From JBDTMC01 sp039934475 (GTDB lineage: Bacteria; Acidobacteriota; Terriglobia; Bryobacterales; Bryobacteraceae): a stretch of DNA of 45,232 bases. Under the pieces are notes generated by a model. The model had not been told where the DNA came from and did not search any database. It worked only from the letters and a program-made list of their open reading frames with translations. How positions within the stretch are numbered: position 1 is the first letter of the stretch; each line of letters starts with the position of its first letter. The stretch spans positions 1-45,232 of the forward strand of contig JBDTMC010000007.1 in NCBI GenBank assembly GCA_039934475.1, given 5' to 3'. The translations under genes and the position numbers were made by a program. This document shows, one piece after another, positions 1 through 8,675 of the stretch.

Positions 1-165
1 GCAACCCGCAACCCCGCCCGCGCCGGACGCATCGGCGGACGCCTCCGCGCGCTGTCACCTGGCGAACGCGGCGACATCGTGGTTTTTCGTCACGATCCCG
101 CCCAGAACACTATCGCCATCGAACAGACCTACGTTGGGGGTAAACTGGTCTTCACTCGAAAATGA
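1..165 (+). CDS. amidohydrolase, C-terminal fragment (NagA-like)
   Basis: Partial gene entering from the left edge; the last 54 residues are present and end in TGA at 163-165. The tail reads ATRNPARAGRIGG, then SPGERGDIVVF, then YVGGKLVF. This is the typical C-terminal pattern of composite-domain metal-dependent amidohydrolases, in which the final strands of the small beta-sandwich domain follow the TIM barrel. N-acetylglucosamine-6-phosphate deacetylase (sugar amine catabolism) is the closest pattern I recognise, but the metal-binding residues lie outside the window, so the substrate cannot be set. Its stop overlaps the ATG of the next small ORF (ATGA at 162-165). Confidence 0.65.
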   Translation, partial: ATRNPARAGRIGGRLRALSPGERGDIVVFRHDPAQNTIAIEQTYVGGKLVFTRK

Positions 166-320
166 GCGCCGCCGGACTCTTTACTGTCTGCAACACTCTC
201 GTGCTACCTGCATGGCTCCTCCTGCTGGTTGCCCTGCGTTGGAAGCGCATATCACTTGGGCTTTACCTGTTTCTTCGCGCCTTCATCAAACGCCGATTCC
301 AATTGGAGGCGACTGCGTGA
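162..320 (+). CDS. small membrane protein resembling an ABA4-like N-terminus
   Basis: A 52-residue ORF starting at the ATG that overlaps the upstream TGA and ending in TGA at 318-320, itself overlapped by the GTG of the next gene. It begins MSAAGLFTVCNTLVLPAWLL, which resembles the first helix of ABA4-like (DUF4281) membrane proteins of about 140 residues. A second hydrophobic stretch (about residues 31-40) follows, then a basic end. Either it is a shortened remnant of an ABA4-like gene or an independent miniprotein. There is no good ribosome binding site of its own, so translation would rely on coupling to the amidohydrolase gene. Confidence 0.4.
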   Translation: MSAAGLFTVCNTLVLPAWLLLLVALRWKRISLGLYLFLRAFIKRRFQLEATA

Positions 321-1075
321 ATCAGCAACCGCTGCTGTTTTGGGGAGGCGTGGGCATGTTCGCACTGGCTGCGATCTTCGCCACCTTAGCCTTTCTAAAG
401 TCGATCGAAATCACCGGCGTCAACGGCTGGATTAAGCCTCTCAAGTTTGCCGTCTCGATCGGAATTTACTACTGGACGATAGCTTTCCTGCTGCAATACG
501 TTCCCGGCGCGCCCGGAGTGCATCTGGTCTCCACCGGCACTTTCGTCCTGCTTGCCTGGGAAATTGTATGCATTGGCGGCCAAGCAGCCCGCGGCGTGCG
601 CAGTCACTTCAATGACACGACGGCATTCGACGGCCTGATCTTCGGATCGATGGGAATGGCCATTAGCGCCGCAGTACTCTTGGCAGCCTGGCTGGCATGG
701 CTTTTCTTCACCGAACCAGTGACACTGCCGCCCGCCTACCTGCTCGGAATCCGGCTTGGACTCCTGATCTTCGTCGTTGCCAGCTTCCAGGGTTTCGTCA
801 TGGTAGCGCGCCTGTCACATTCGGTTGGGGTGCCCGATGGAGGGCCCGGCCTGCCGCTGGTGAATTGGAGTACCCGAGGGGGCGACCTTCGCATCCCCCA
901 CTTCTTAGGCATGCACGCCCTCCAGATTCTGCCGCTGGCCGGTTACTTCCTGGCGGACAAGATGGACGAGCCTCTGGCTTCGCGCTGCGTCATCGCGTTG
1001 GCCACGCTGATGGTCATCGTAACCGTTGGCCTGGCCGTCCAAGCCCTAAGTGGCCGCCCGCTGATTCGCCTGTAA
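317..1075 (+). CDS. conserved integral membrane protein
   Basis: A 252-residue protein with roughly seven hydrophobic helices and no domain I can assign a function to. I place the start at GTG 317: a strong GGAGG lies at 305-309, and conserved-looking sequence (NQQPLLFWGGVGMFALAAIF) begins right there. The reading frame is open further upstream, to about 134, but that part is the shadow of the two preceding genes. Motifs include GVNGWIKPLKFAVSIGIYYW near residue 35, an amphipathic loop with GQAARG and SHFN, and GGPGLPLVNWSTRGGDLRIPHFLGMHALQ in the second half. That last segment, rich in His and Asp, is the best candidate for a functional site. It overlaps the preceding ORF by four bases and converges with the DUF4175 gene after one base. 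Confidence 0.8.
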   Translation: MNQQPLLFWGGVGMFALAAIFATLAFLKSIEITGVNGWIKPLKFAVSIGIYYWTIAFLLQYVPGAPGVHLVSTGTFVLLAWEIVCIGGQAARGVRSHFNDTTAFDGLIFGSMGMAISAAVLLAAWLAWLFFTEPVTLPPAYLLGIRLGLLIFVVASFQGFVMVARLSHSVGVPDGGPGLPLVNWSTRGGDLRIPHFLGMHALQILPLAGYFLADKMDEPLASRCVIALATLMVIVTVGLAVQALSGRPLIRL

Positions 1076-1076
1076 C

Positions 1077-4000
1077 TTACTTACCGCTTCCGAGCTTGCG
1101 GAAATACTCGGCTACACGATCGGCATAGCCGGTTGGCACACGATCTGACGCGCCGCTGCGCACTTCCCCGGACTGCTTCTCTTCGGCTTGCCGCCTTAGT
1201 TGCAGTTCCAGCTGTTCAATCGACGGCACAACCGTGGTCAGCAGCCGGTCCACCAGTTCCGGATTGCCAGGGAAGCGCCGCGGGTCCAGCGTCTGCATCT
1301 CCTGAATCAGCGCTTGCAAATCCTTGGCCGATTCCGCGTTCTCGCCCGTGGCGCCCAACTGCTGCCGCATTTGGGATAACTCGCGCATGGCGTCGCGATA
1401 GCTACGTGCCGCCGCTTCCGGATCGAATCCGGTGGTGGGACCACCGAATTGGCGATCGCCGCGATTCATCGCCGAGTAACCGCCGCCGCGTTCGCCAGAA
1501 GCGCCACCTTCGTTCCTGACGCCGCTCCCTTCTCCGCTGCCGCCCTGCGCAATTTCAGCTCGTCCACCCTGTCCCTGACCTTGGCCCTGTCCTTGACCTG
1601 GTTGCTGCCCGCCCTGTCCTTGACCCGGCTTCTGGCCACCTTGCCCCTGTGCAGACTGCTCGCCGTTCTGTCCTTGGCCCTGACCCGGTTGCTGGCCCCC
1701 TTTGCCTTGCCCCGGCTGTTGACCCTCTCCCGGTTTCTGGCCGCCTTTACTGCCTTGTCCGCGACGCGCTGCCTGCGCCATCTGCTGCATTTGATTGCGC
1801 AGCCGTTCCAGGCGGTCCACGGCATCCGCCGTTTGGTCGCCCTTGCCGCCGTCTTTATTCATGGCCCGCTGCGCTTCGCCGATCTGCTCCGCCAGCCGTT
1901 GCAGACCTTGCGTCATCGGCGCTTCCCGCGGCACCACCACCGGACCGTACCCACGGCGGATGTACTCGCTGTTCATCTTCATCTTCAGACCTAGCTCGTT
2001 CTGTTGCATCTCACCCAGAGCCTGACGCAGCTTATCCGCCGCCGCCCGCTGAGAGTTTTGCATTTCCCGAACCGCGCTTTGCATGTCGCGCTCCAACTTA
2101 TCCAGATCTTCCTGCAGGCGTTGTTTTTCGGCAGACAATTCACTCGCCGGTCCACTGCGGCCCATCGGAGTCGCACCCTGATTGCCGTAGGCCTGTTTCA
2201 TACGCTCTTCGAAGGCCTTCTGCCCTTGCGCCAGTTGATCGGCATTGCGCTTGAGGTCGTCAAGCTGCTGACCGGTCTCTTGCTGCCGCATGCCTTTCAG
2301 CATGTCCTGGGCTTCCTGCAACCGTTCCGCCGCGCGACGCCCCTCGCCCCCGCTTTGCCCACCGGCGGCCTTGCGCATATCGTCGGTGGCCTTGCGCAAC
2401 TGTTCCAACGCGCGTTCAATCTTCGGATCCATCTGCCCGCCGCTGGCTGACGATGCCCCGCTCTGCTGCTGTCCCTGCTGTCCTTTTTGTCCCTGCTGCC
2501 CTTGTTGACCCTGTTGTCCCTGTTGTCCTTGTTGACCCTGCTGCGCCTGATGTTGCTGTTGCGACGAATTCCCCCTCGTCAACTGTTCCATCTTCCGCTG
2601 CAACTGCTCCGCCTCGCGGCGCAGCATCTCCTGCTGCCACTTCTGCTGGAAGCTTTGATTGGAATTTTGGTTCTGCTTCGCCAACTCCTGCTGGCGCCGC
2701 GCGAGTTCCTCGAGCTTCTTCATCGCCTCATCGACTTCTTTCGCGCGCTGATTGGCCGACTTCGATTGCTGGCCGGTCTCGTACTGGTTCTTCTCTGTGT
2801 CCAATTCCAGATCGAAGAGGCTCTCCAAATCGCGGCCCGCACCGCCACCGCCACCACCTCCGCCGCGTTGTCCAAAGGCCACCTGGATCTCACGGAAAAT
2901 ACTTTCCGCGCGCAGCAAGTTCTGCAATGCCCGTTGTTCCGGAGGGAGCGCATCCTTCCAGCGCTCATTCTTCAGTTGGCCCACAGCCTCTCCCATTGCC
3001 TGCGCCGCCGATTCCATTGCCTTGGTCACCTGCTGGAACTCGCTGTTCTCGCGCGACAGTTCGCGGCTCTTCATGCGATTCGCCAGGGACTGCGATTGCT
3101 CTTTCAACTTCGCCTGCACATCGGAAAGGAATTTCGCATTTTGACTCGCCGTCGAACGGTCCCGCGAATCCTTCACCTGATTCCAGGTGGCTGCAATAAT
3201 CTCCTTCTGGCGCTGAGAAATCTGGTCCTGCTGTCCGCCTTCGCCGCCTTGTCCGCCGCCGTTCTGCTGCGATTGCTTATATTCCCGCTCATAGGGTTGG
3301 GCTTCAATGAAGTAGATATCGGTTCGCGCTGTGGACCTGGCATCGCGCGCCGTGGCGTAGAAACTGACAATATCGCCCGGCGTTAATTTGAAATCTTCGA
3401 GCGAAATGAGCGTGGAGCCCGAAGCCTGTTTCACGCGCCGATTCTTGAGCAGAGAAACGGACTTCTCCGGAGCGCCGTTCACGGAGTACGCCAGTTCCAG
3501 CGCTTCCAACCCGAAGTCGTCCTCGCCTTCCACCTCAATGGTCACTTCCTCTACCGGAAGCACTTTCGCATCGCGTCCCGGCCGCCGCACTTTGACGATG
3601 GGAGGCGTATCGCGGCGCGCTTCAATGAAGAAATCCTCGCTCAACCGAACCGCGTCATCGTCTTCCATGGCGGCGACATAGTACATGCCGTCTTTCTGGA
3701 TTTTCACGCGCCCTTGCAACACATTTCCGTTGCCGCTCAGTTCCACACGCGATCCGTCATCCAGCATCAGGGTGCCCTTCTTCAACGGACGGTCGGTTGT
3801 GATCTCGACGTCGGCCTCGGTCCCTTCAACGGCGCGCAGGTCCCCGCCCGGGTCTTCCACAGCCGCCGGCAACCCCACCCAATTCGGATAGTGGTAGGTC
3901 ACCTTGATCTTCTTGATCCCGGGCAAATCGATGACAGACAGCGTGAACTTCTTCGACTTCACACCGTTCGCTTCCACGTAATATTCCACCTGATCGGAGA

Positions 4001-4754
4001 GCCCGGCAAAGAGGAACTGAAACGCGGGGCCACCCGGCTGCGGCTGCATCGGAACAGGCTCCCATTTCGAAGCGGTCGCATACCGTGCAAACAATCGCGC
4101 CGTGGATGATTCAAAGCCGACCGGCGTCGCCGCTACCAACTGATCCGCGCCGCGCCGCACTTTCTTATCACCCGGCTGCACTTGAATGCGGTAGAACGCC
4201 TCGCCGGGCGCTGTGCCGCGCGGAGTGCCCGCCCACAACAGCGAAGCACCATGACCGAGGAACCCAGGCGCGAACATGGTCAGCCACACCAGCAAACCCA
4301 GCGCCACCGCGCCCGCTGTTACCGATCCAAAGATCCAGCGGTTGGAAACCACGTCTTGCGCCGGCGCCTGTTCGGCTACCGATAAGGCGTCCTCGGCCAG
4401 CAAGTCCAGAAACGGATTCGGCTCTTGCTCCTGACGTTCCGCCAGTGTCAGCAAACGCTCCTTGAACTGCGGGAACCGTTGCTCCGCGCGCCGTGCCGCC
4501 ATGCGCCGGTTCAACGCCAGCAGAGGCATGACGATGCCCAGGCTCAACACCAGCGCCAGCACCAGGAAGAGGGCGATGCGGGCCCATTGAACGCTGGGCT
4601 CTGAGAAAGCGAAGCCGTTCATCACCAGCACCAGTAGGATTGTGGCCGTTGCCGCGGCAATCAGCGCCATCGCGCCGCCGCGTGTGAGGGCGGCCAGCCG
4701 CAGCCGCGCCTCCAACTGCCGGAGATAGCTGTTCAGGCGTTCAATCGGGTTCAT
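1077..4754 (-). CDS. DUF4175 family giant membrane protein with Gln/Gly-rich coiled coil
   Basis: A 1225-residue protein and the last gene of the MoxR/vWA operon. The N-terminal 180 residues hold three hydrophobic helices (about 25-47, 56-80 and 143-168), so it is probably inner-membrane anchored with a large periplasmic part. Residues 180-500 look like beta-sandwich repeats (for example VEVEGEDDFGLEALELAYSVNG). The rest is predicted helical, very rich in Gln, Lys, Glu and Arg, with two low-complexity tracts (GQQ repeats near residues 735-765, GQG repeats near 1005-1070). This architecture matches DUF4175 proteins, which accompany BatA-type vWA genes; their biochemical function is unknown. 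A scaffold or envelope sensor role is inferred. The start ATG 4754 overlaps the stop of the upstream BatA gene (ATGA). Confidence 0.85.
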   Translation of the reverse strand: MNPIERLNSYLRQLEARLRLAALTRGGAMALIAAATATILLVLVMNGFAFSEPSVQWARIALFLVLALVLSLGIVMPLLALNRRMAARRAEQRFPQFKERLLTLAERQEQEPNPFLDLLAEDALSVAEQAPAQDVVSNRWIFGSVTAGAVALGLLVWLTMFAPGFLGHGASLLWAGTPRGTAPGEAFYRIQVQPGDKKVRRGADQLVAATPVGFESSTARLFARYATASKWEPVPMQPQPGGPAFQFLFAGLSDQVEYYVEANGVKSKKFTLSVIDLPGIKKIKVTYHYPNWVGLPAAVEDPGGDLRAVEGTEADVEITTDRPLKKGTLMLDDGSRVELSGNGNVLQGRVKIQKDGMYYVAAMEDDDAVRLSEDFFIEARRDTPPIVKVRRPGRDAKVLPVEEVTIEVEGEDDFGLEALELAYSVNGAPEKSVSLLKNRRVKQASGSTLISLEDFKLTPGDIVSFYATARDARSTARTDIYFIEAQPYEREYKQSQQNGGGQGGEGGQQDQISQRQKEIIAATWNQVKDSRDRSTASQNAKFLSDVQAKLKEQSQSLANRMKSRELSRENSEFQQVTKAMESAAQAMGEAVGQLKNERWKDALPPEQRALQNLLRAESIFREIQVAFGQRGGGGGGGGAGRDLESLFDLELDTEKNQYETGQQSKSANQRAKEVDEAMKKLEELARRQQELAKQNQNSNQSFQQKWQQEMLRREAEQLQRKMEQLTRGNSSQQQHQAQQGQQGQQGQQGQQGQQGQKGQQGQQQSGASSASGGQMDPKIERALEQLRKATDDMRKAAGGQSGGEGRRAAERLQEAQDMLKGMRQQETGQQLDDLKRNADQLAQGQKAFEERMKQAYGNQGATPMGRSGPASELSAEKQRLQEDLDKLERDMQSAVREMQNSQRAAADKLRQALGEMQQNELGLKMKMNSEYIRRGYGPVVVPREAPMTQGLQRLAEQIGEAQRAMNKDGGKGDQTADAVDRLERLRNQMQQMAQAARRGQGSKGGQKPGEGQQPGQGKGGQQPGQGQGQNGEQSAQGQGGQKPGQGQGGQQPGQGQGQGQGQGGRAEIAQGGSGEGSGVRNEGGASGERGGGYSAMNRGDRQFGGPTTGFDPEAAARSYRDAMRELSQMRQQLGATGENAESAKDLQALIQEMQTLDPRRFPGNPELVDRLLTTVVPSIEQLELQLRRQAEEKQSGEVRSGASDRVPTGYADRVAEYFRKLGSGK
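1552..1745 (-). repeat. GQG/GQQ-encoding low-complexity repeat in the DUF4175 gene
   Basis: Imperfect short tandem units, in multiples of three bases, encode Gly-Gln-Gly and Gly-Gln-Gln runs with interspersed Pro and Lys in the C-terminal part of the DUF4175 protein. The units stay in frame. Boundaries are approximate. Confidence 0.7.
2461..2552 (-). repeat. GQQ-encoding tandem repeat in the DUF4175 gene
   Basis: About ten consecutive 9-base units (seen on the + strand as variants of ctgttgtcc and ctgttgacc) encode a Gln-Gln-Gly tract. Unit copy number could change by slippage without breaking the frame. Boundaries are approximate. Confidence 0.75.
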
Positions 4755-6754
4755 GCCGTCTCCTTCTCCACCGCCAGATATCGACCCGCCAGCAGCGATT
4801 CAAACACCGCGGCCGCCAGCAACACGAGCAACAAATACCACCAGAATGTTTTGCGCTGTTCCGTCGTCTCCACGGTCTGCAAATCGTTCGTCTGCCCCAC
4901 CGGAGACCCTTGCCACAAATCCAGCGACTCTTTAGGAATCACTTCCAAATCCGACTCACGCCGGTCCACGTTCACAGCTACCAGATCGAACCGTCCGTTG
5001 GCCCGCCGCAGTTCGAAGAAGCCCGGCTGCGTCAATTGCAGTGTCTTCGCGCTGGCCGCATCCTTCACCGACAACGCTCGCTTGCCGTCGGGACCCAGCA
5101 CTTCCAAAGCCTCGCCCTGAGACCCGCTCTTGCGCAATTCGAGGAACGAATCCACGACAAACGCCGATTGCGTGTCTTCCATCCCGCCCAGATAGCGGGC
5201 CGTTTGCTCGACAAATGGAACAAACGCCGGGTGCAGCGGGAAGTCATTCGACAAGTTGTCGAAGGTAGAGGCAAACACCAGCACTCGCCCTTCGCCTACG
5301 CGCTGTTCCATCAGAACCGGGGTCTGGTCAGCCAGCCGCGCCAGGACGCGCGCCTCGGGAGCCTCAATCTGAAACGACTGGTAGAAGCGTACGTTCTCCC
5401 AGCGGTTCGTATTCAACAAAGCCGGATGCGTGGCATCGCCCGCCGAGACAAAATGAAAGCGCTCCCCCGAAGCAGCCGCGTACTTCGACTGCACCACTTT
5501 CGCGCCGATCAGTGGGATGGTAGCGCGCGCCGCTGCGGCCGGCCCTACCGCGATCAACACCGATCCACCGGCACGCACATACCGCCGCAGCGACTGTTCA
5601 AAGTTCGCCGGCAACGTCGCGACATCAGAGAGAATCGTAAACGCGAATTTCTCCGGCGCCAGCGCCGCCGATTGCTCCACCGTCACCGGTTCCAACACAA
5701 ACGGCGAATCCGCCGCCGATTGCAGTGCCGTCCGGTAGTAGAGCTCACCACGCGCTTGCCGCGCTTCGTGCACGAACAACACGCGCTGTGGGTCTGATCG
5801 TTCAAACCCAAAATAGAATCTGTCGTCCTGCGGTAAGCCATCACCGGCTTCCACGGTTACCTCGCCATGGTTGACGCCATAGACGGCGTCCAAAGCGACA
5901 AACTCCACCGTCGCGCGACCGTTGGGAGCCAGCGTCGCCTGCTTGGTCTGCAACACCTTTCCGTTTACCGCAATCGAAACTTTCGGCGTAGCCATCGGAG
6001 TGCCGTACCCCGCGATGGTCGCCTGTACTCGCATCTTCTTCGGATCACTGATGTGATGAGGCGCGGTGACACTCTCCACCACCCAGTTCTTCGCAGCCGT
6101 GCCCACCGGATGCAGTACCAGCGAGGTTCCGGCAGCTAAGCGAAGATCAGCGAACGAAGCCGGCATTGACGACTTCTGCATATCGCTGAAGAGGTGAACC
6201 TCCAGTGGCATTTTCAGAGTTTCCGCCTGCGACCGCAGCGCCCGCGCCAGTTCTCCAAACGAACTCTTCGCATCGCCCGCCTGGACAGTCTGAATCGCCG
6301 CCCGCAGTTCGTCTTTCGATTGCGTTGCCTGATTCACTTGCCGCAGTTGCGAATCGATGGTCATTACCACGCCCTGGACGGCCGGATTCCAGTTTGCCGT
6401 TAATGCGGTCGCCTCACGTTTCGCCTGTTCCATGCGACCGCCGGCGCGCATGCTGAACGATTGATCGAGCACAATCGCAATCAGCCTCTTCTCGCCCGCC
6501 CCCGGTGTTACCTTCTCCATCACAAACGGGTTGGCAAACGCCAGTGCGAGTAGCACAAATAACGAGATTCGCGCAGCCATTAGGAGCAGATACCGCAACC
6601 GGCGGTGCTTGATGGAACTCTGCGTCCGCGGCTCAAAGAACATTAACGAACTGAACTTCAACGGCTCGCTTTTATGCTTACGCAGGAGGTGGACCCACAG
6701 CGGAATCCCCACCGCCAAGAGCCCGCCCAAGAACCAGGGAGAAACAAAACCCAT
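4751..6754 (-). CDS. BatA-domain vWA membrane protein
   Basis: A 667-residue protein. Residues 1-77 are a BatA (aerotolerance regulator) N-terminal domain: GFVSPWFLGGLLAVGIPLWVHLLR, then KFSSLMFFEP, then a second hydrophobic helix near 57-77. A von Willebrand A domain follows, with the metal-site motif DQSFSM near residue 92. The middle region (about 320-530) resembles a GATase-like Rossmann segment common in this family, and a last helix (about 637-660) anchors the C-terminus. Such proteins sit in the inner membrane and are thought to act with MoxR ATPases. The stop overlaps the DUF4175 start by four bases; the DUF58 gene abuts it upstream with no gap, so co-translation is expected. Confidence 0.9.
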   Translation of the reverse strand: MGFVSPWFLGGLLAVGIPLWVHLLRKHKSEPLKFSSLMFFEPRTQSSIKHRRLRYLLLMAARISLFVLLALAFANPFVMEKVTPGAGEKRLIAIVLDQSFSMRAGGRMEQAKREATALTANWNPAVQGVVMTIDSQLRQVNQATQSKDELRAAIQTVQAGDAKSSFGELARALRSQAETLKMPLEVHLFSDMQKSSMPASFADLRLAAGTSLVLHPVGTAAKNWVVESVTAPHHISDPKKMRVQATIAGYGTPMATPKVSIAVNGKVLQTKQATLAPNGRATVEFVALDAVYGVNHGEVTVEAGDGLPQDDRFYFGFERSDPQRVLFVHEARQARGELYYRTALQSAADSPFVLEPVTVEQSAALAPEKFAFTILSDVATLPANFEQSLRRYVRAGGSVLIAVGPAAAARATIPLIGAKVVQSKYAAASGERFHFVSAGDATHPALLNTNRWENVRFYQSFQIEAPEARVLARLADQTPVLMEQRVGEGRVLVFASTFDNLSNDFPLHPAFVPFVEQTARYLGGMEDTQSAFVVDSFLELRKSGSQGEALEVLGPDGKRALSVKDAASAKTLQLTQPGFFELRRANGRFDLVAVNVDRRESDLEVIPKESLDLWQGSPVGQTNDLQTVETTEQRKTFWWYLLLVLLAAAVFESLLAGRYLAVEKETA

Positions 6755-7642
6755 CTACATCCTCCCCTGGCGGATACCGAGATACTCACGCAGGCAATCG
6801 TCCAAGGGCCGATCCGTACGCAGCAGAAAATAGTCCATCCCCGAAGCCTTGGCCTTGGAACGCAACTCTTCGATATGGGCGTCGATGCGGGGCGCGTACT
6901 CGTGCTTCACATACTCCGGCGTCACTTCCATCGAGTCCTGCGTCTCCATGTCGATGAAGATCCGGGATTCGCCCAGCGTCGGCCGGATCTCTTCGGGGTC
7001 CAGCACATGGAACAGCACCACCTCATTGCCGCGGAATCGCAGCGGGGCCATCGTCTTAATGACCGTCTCCGGTTTCTCCCAGAAATCCGAAATCACCAGC
7101 ACGATGCCGCGCCGCTTCAACAATTCCTGACACAACAAAAAGGGCTTGGCGTAATCCGTGCGAGTCCCCGGCTCGGCATGTTCCACGGCATGAATCAGAC
7201 GCGCAAACTGTCCTTGCCGGCCCGACGGCTGCACGTAGTTGCGAACCTCGTCGTCGAAGATCACCAATCCCATGGCATCGCGCTGATGGTGTGCCATGTA
7301 AAGCAAACTCGCCGCAGCGAAGCGCGCGAAATCGATCTTCGGGACGGAATGCGATGAGTACGCCATTGAGGCGCTGGCATCCAACAGGACCGTGAGTAGC
7401 GTATTGGTTTCCCCGCGATAACGCTTCAGATAAGCGCGTTCCGTGCGGGCGAAGACATTCCAATCCACATGGCGCAGATCGTCGCCTTCGCTGTAGGCGC
7501 GATACTCGGCAAACTCCTGGCTGAATCCAAAGTCCGGCGACCGGTGCAAGCCGGCGACAAAGCCGTCCACCACGGTCTTCGCCACCAACTCCAGACCGGA
7601 GATGGACGCCAACACGCCCGGATTCAGGAACCGTTGCTGCAT
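6755..7642 (-). CDS. DUF58 domain protein (vWA-like, MoxR partner)
   Basis: A 295-residue cytoplasmic protein with no membrane segment. The DUF58 signature is clear at about residues 36-75: SPDFGFSQEFAEYRAYSEGD, DLRHVDWNVFARTERAYLKR and YRGE. A vWA-like fold follows with a DASASM metal site near residue 90. DUF58 genes are almost always next to MoxR ATPases, as here, where the MoxR gene ends three bases upstream. The likely role is as an adaptor or client-binding partner of the ATPase; this is known only by association for the family. The C-terminal half keeps VLVISDFWEKPE, a vWA strand. Confidence 0.9.
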   Translation of the reverse strand: MQQRFLNPGVLASISGLELVAKTVVDGFVAGLHRSPDFGFSQEFAEYRAYSEGDDLRHVDWNVFARTERAYLKRYRGETNTLLTVLLDASASMAYSSHSVPKIDFARFAAASLLYMAHHQRDAMGLVIFDDEVRNYVQPSGRQGQFARLIHAVEHAEPGTRTDYAKPFLLCQELLKRRGIVLVISDFWEKPETVIKTMAPLRFRGNEVVLFHVLDPEEIRPTLGESRIFIDMETQDSMEVTPEYVKHEYAPRIDAHIEELRSKAKASGMDYFLLRTDRPLDDCLREYLGIRQGRM

Positions 7643-7645
7643 CGC

Positions 7646-8671
7646 TTAGGCTTTCGGCGCGGTCTTCGCTTCCAGCAGCCTGCTTAAGATATCGTCCTGC
7701 GTCACACGCTCCGATTCCGCGTGGAAGTTCAGCAGAATGCGATGCCGCAGCACTGGCGTTAGAAGGTTTCGCACGTCTTCATACGACACGTGATACCGCT
7801 GATGCATCAACGCCCGGGCCTTTGCCGCCAGCACCAGGAACTGGGCGCCGCGCACGCTCGCTCCGAAGTTCACATACTTCTTCACAAAGTCCGGCGCGGT
7901 TGGGTCCGAGTATCGCGTCGCGCGCACCAGATCCACCGCGTACCGAGCCACGCTATCGGCAATCGGCACCATGCGAACCAGTTGCTGGAACGACAGGATC
8001 TCCTCTGCCGACGTCACCGCCTCCGGCTTGGCTACGGCCGTCGTGGTAGTCATCCCCACAACCTTCATCTCATCTTCGGCGGGCAGATAGTCGAGCAGAG
8101 TATTAAAGAGGAAGCGGTCCAACTGAGCTTCGGGCAAAGGGTAGGTGCCTTCCAACTCAATCGGGTTCTGCGTTGCCAGAACAAAGAACGGAGCCGGCAG
8201 CATATAGTTGTGCCCACGCACGGTACACGCCCGCTCCTGCATCGCCTCGAGCAAGGCGGACTGAGTCTTCGGAGGCGTCCGGTTGATCTCATCCGCCAGC
8301 AGCACATTGGCGAAAATCGGCCCCTGCACGAACGTCCAGGTGCGCCGCCCCGTCGTCATGTCTTCTTCAATGATGTCGGTACCGGTGATATCGGAAGGCA
8401 TCAAGTCAGGGGTGAACTGAATGCGTTTAAACATCAGCCCCAGGGTCTCCGCCATGGTGCGAACCAGCAGCGTCTTTGCGGTGCCCGGCAAGCCGGTGAT
8501 CAAACAGTGACCGCCCACAAACAAGGCAATCATCACCTGTTCCAGCACTTCGTCCTGGCCCACAATCACACGGCGGACTTGCTCAATAATCGCGGACTTC
8601 ACTTGCTGAAACCGCTCAATGCGCGATTTCAGTTCAGCGGAGTCCGGAAGCATAACGGCGGGTTGAGTCAT
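7646..8671 (-). CDS. MoxR-family AAA+ ATPase
   Basis: A 341-residue AAA+ ATPase of the MoxR/RavA class. The Walker A motif GLPGTAKT lies near residue 80, Walker B LLADEINR near 128, and the sensor-1 stretch ATQNPIELEGTYPLPEAQLD near 175; a helical lid domain follows. MoxR proteins are chaperone-like ATPases that help assemble or insert metal cofactors and complexes, together with vWA proteins. The next genes downstream encode DUF58 and BatA vWA proteins, the standard partners. Length is normal for the family and no key residue is missing. Confidence 0.93.
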   Translation of the reverse strand: MTQPAVMLPDSAELKSRIERFQQVKSAIIEQVRRVIVGQDEVLEQVMIALFVGGHCLITGLPGTAKTLLVRTMAETLGLMFKRIQFTPDLMPSDITGTDIIEEDMTTGRRTWTFVQGPIFANVLLADEINRTPPKTQSALLEAMQERACTVRGHNYMLPAPFFVLATQNPIELEGTYPLPEAQLDRFLFNTLLDYLPAEDEMKVVGMTTTTAVAKPEAVTSAEEILSFQQLVRMVPIADSVARYAVDLVRATRYSDPTAPDFVKKYVNFGASVRGAQFLVLAAKARALMHQRYHVSYEDVRNLLTPVLRHRILLNFHAESERVTQDDILSRLLEAKTAPKA

Positions 8672-8675
8672 TCAA

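Noticed and set aside
2487..3386. Long open frames antisense to the DUF4175 gene
   Set aside because: Leu/Arg/Ser-rich nonsense opposite Gln/Lys-rich coding sequence; no start context and no domain.
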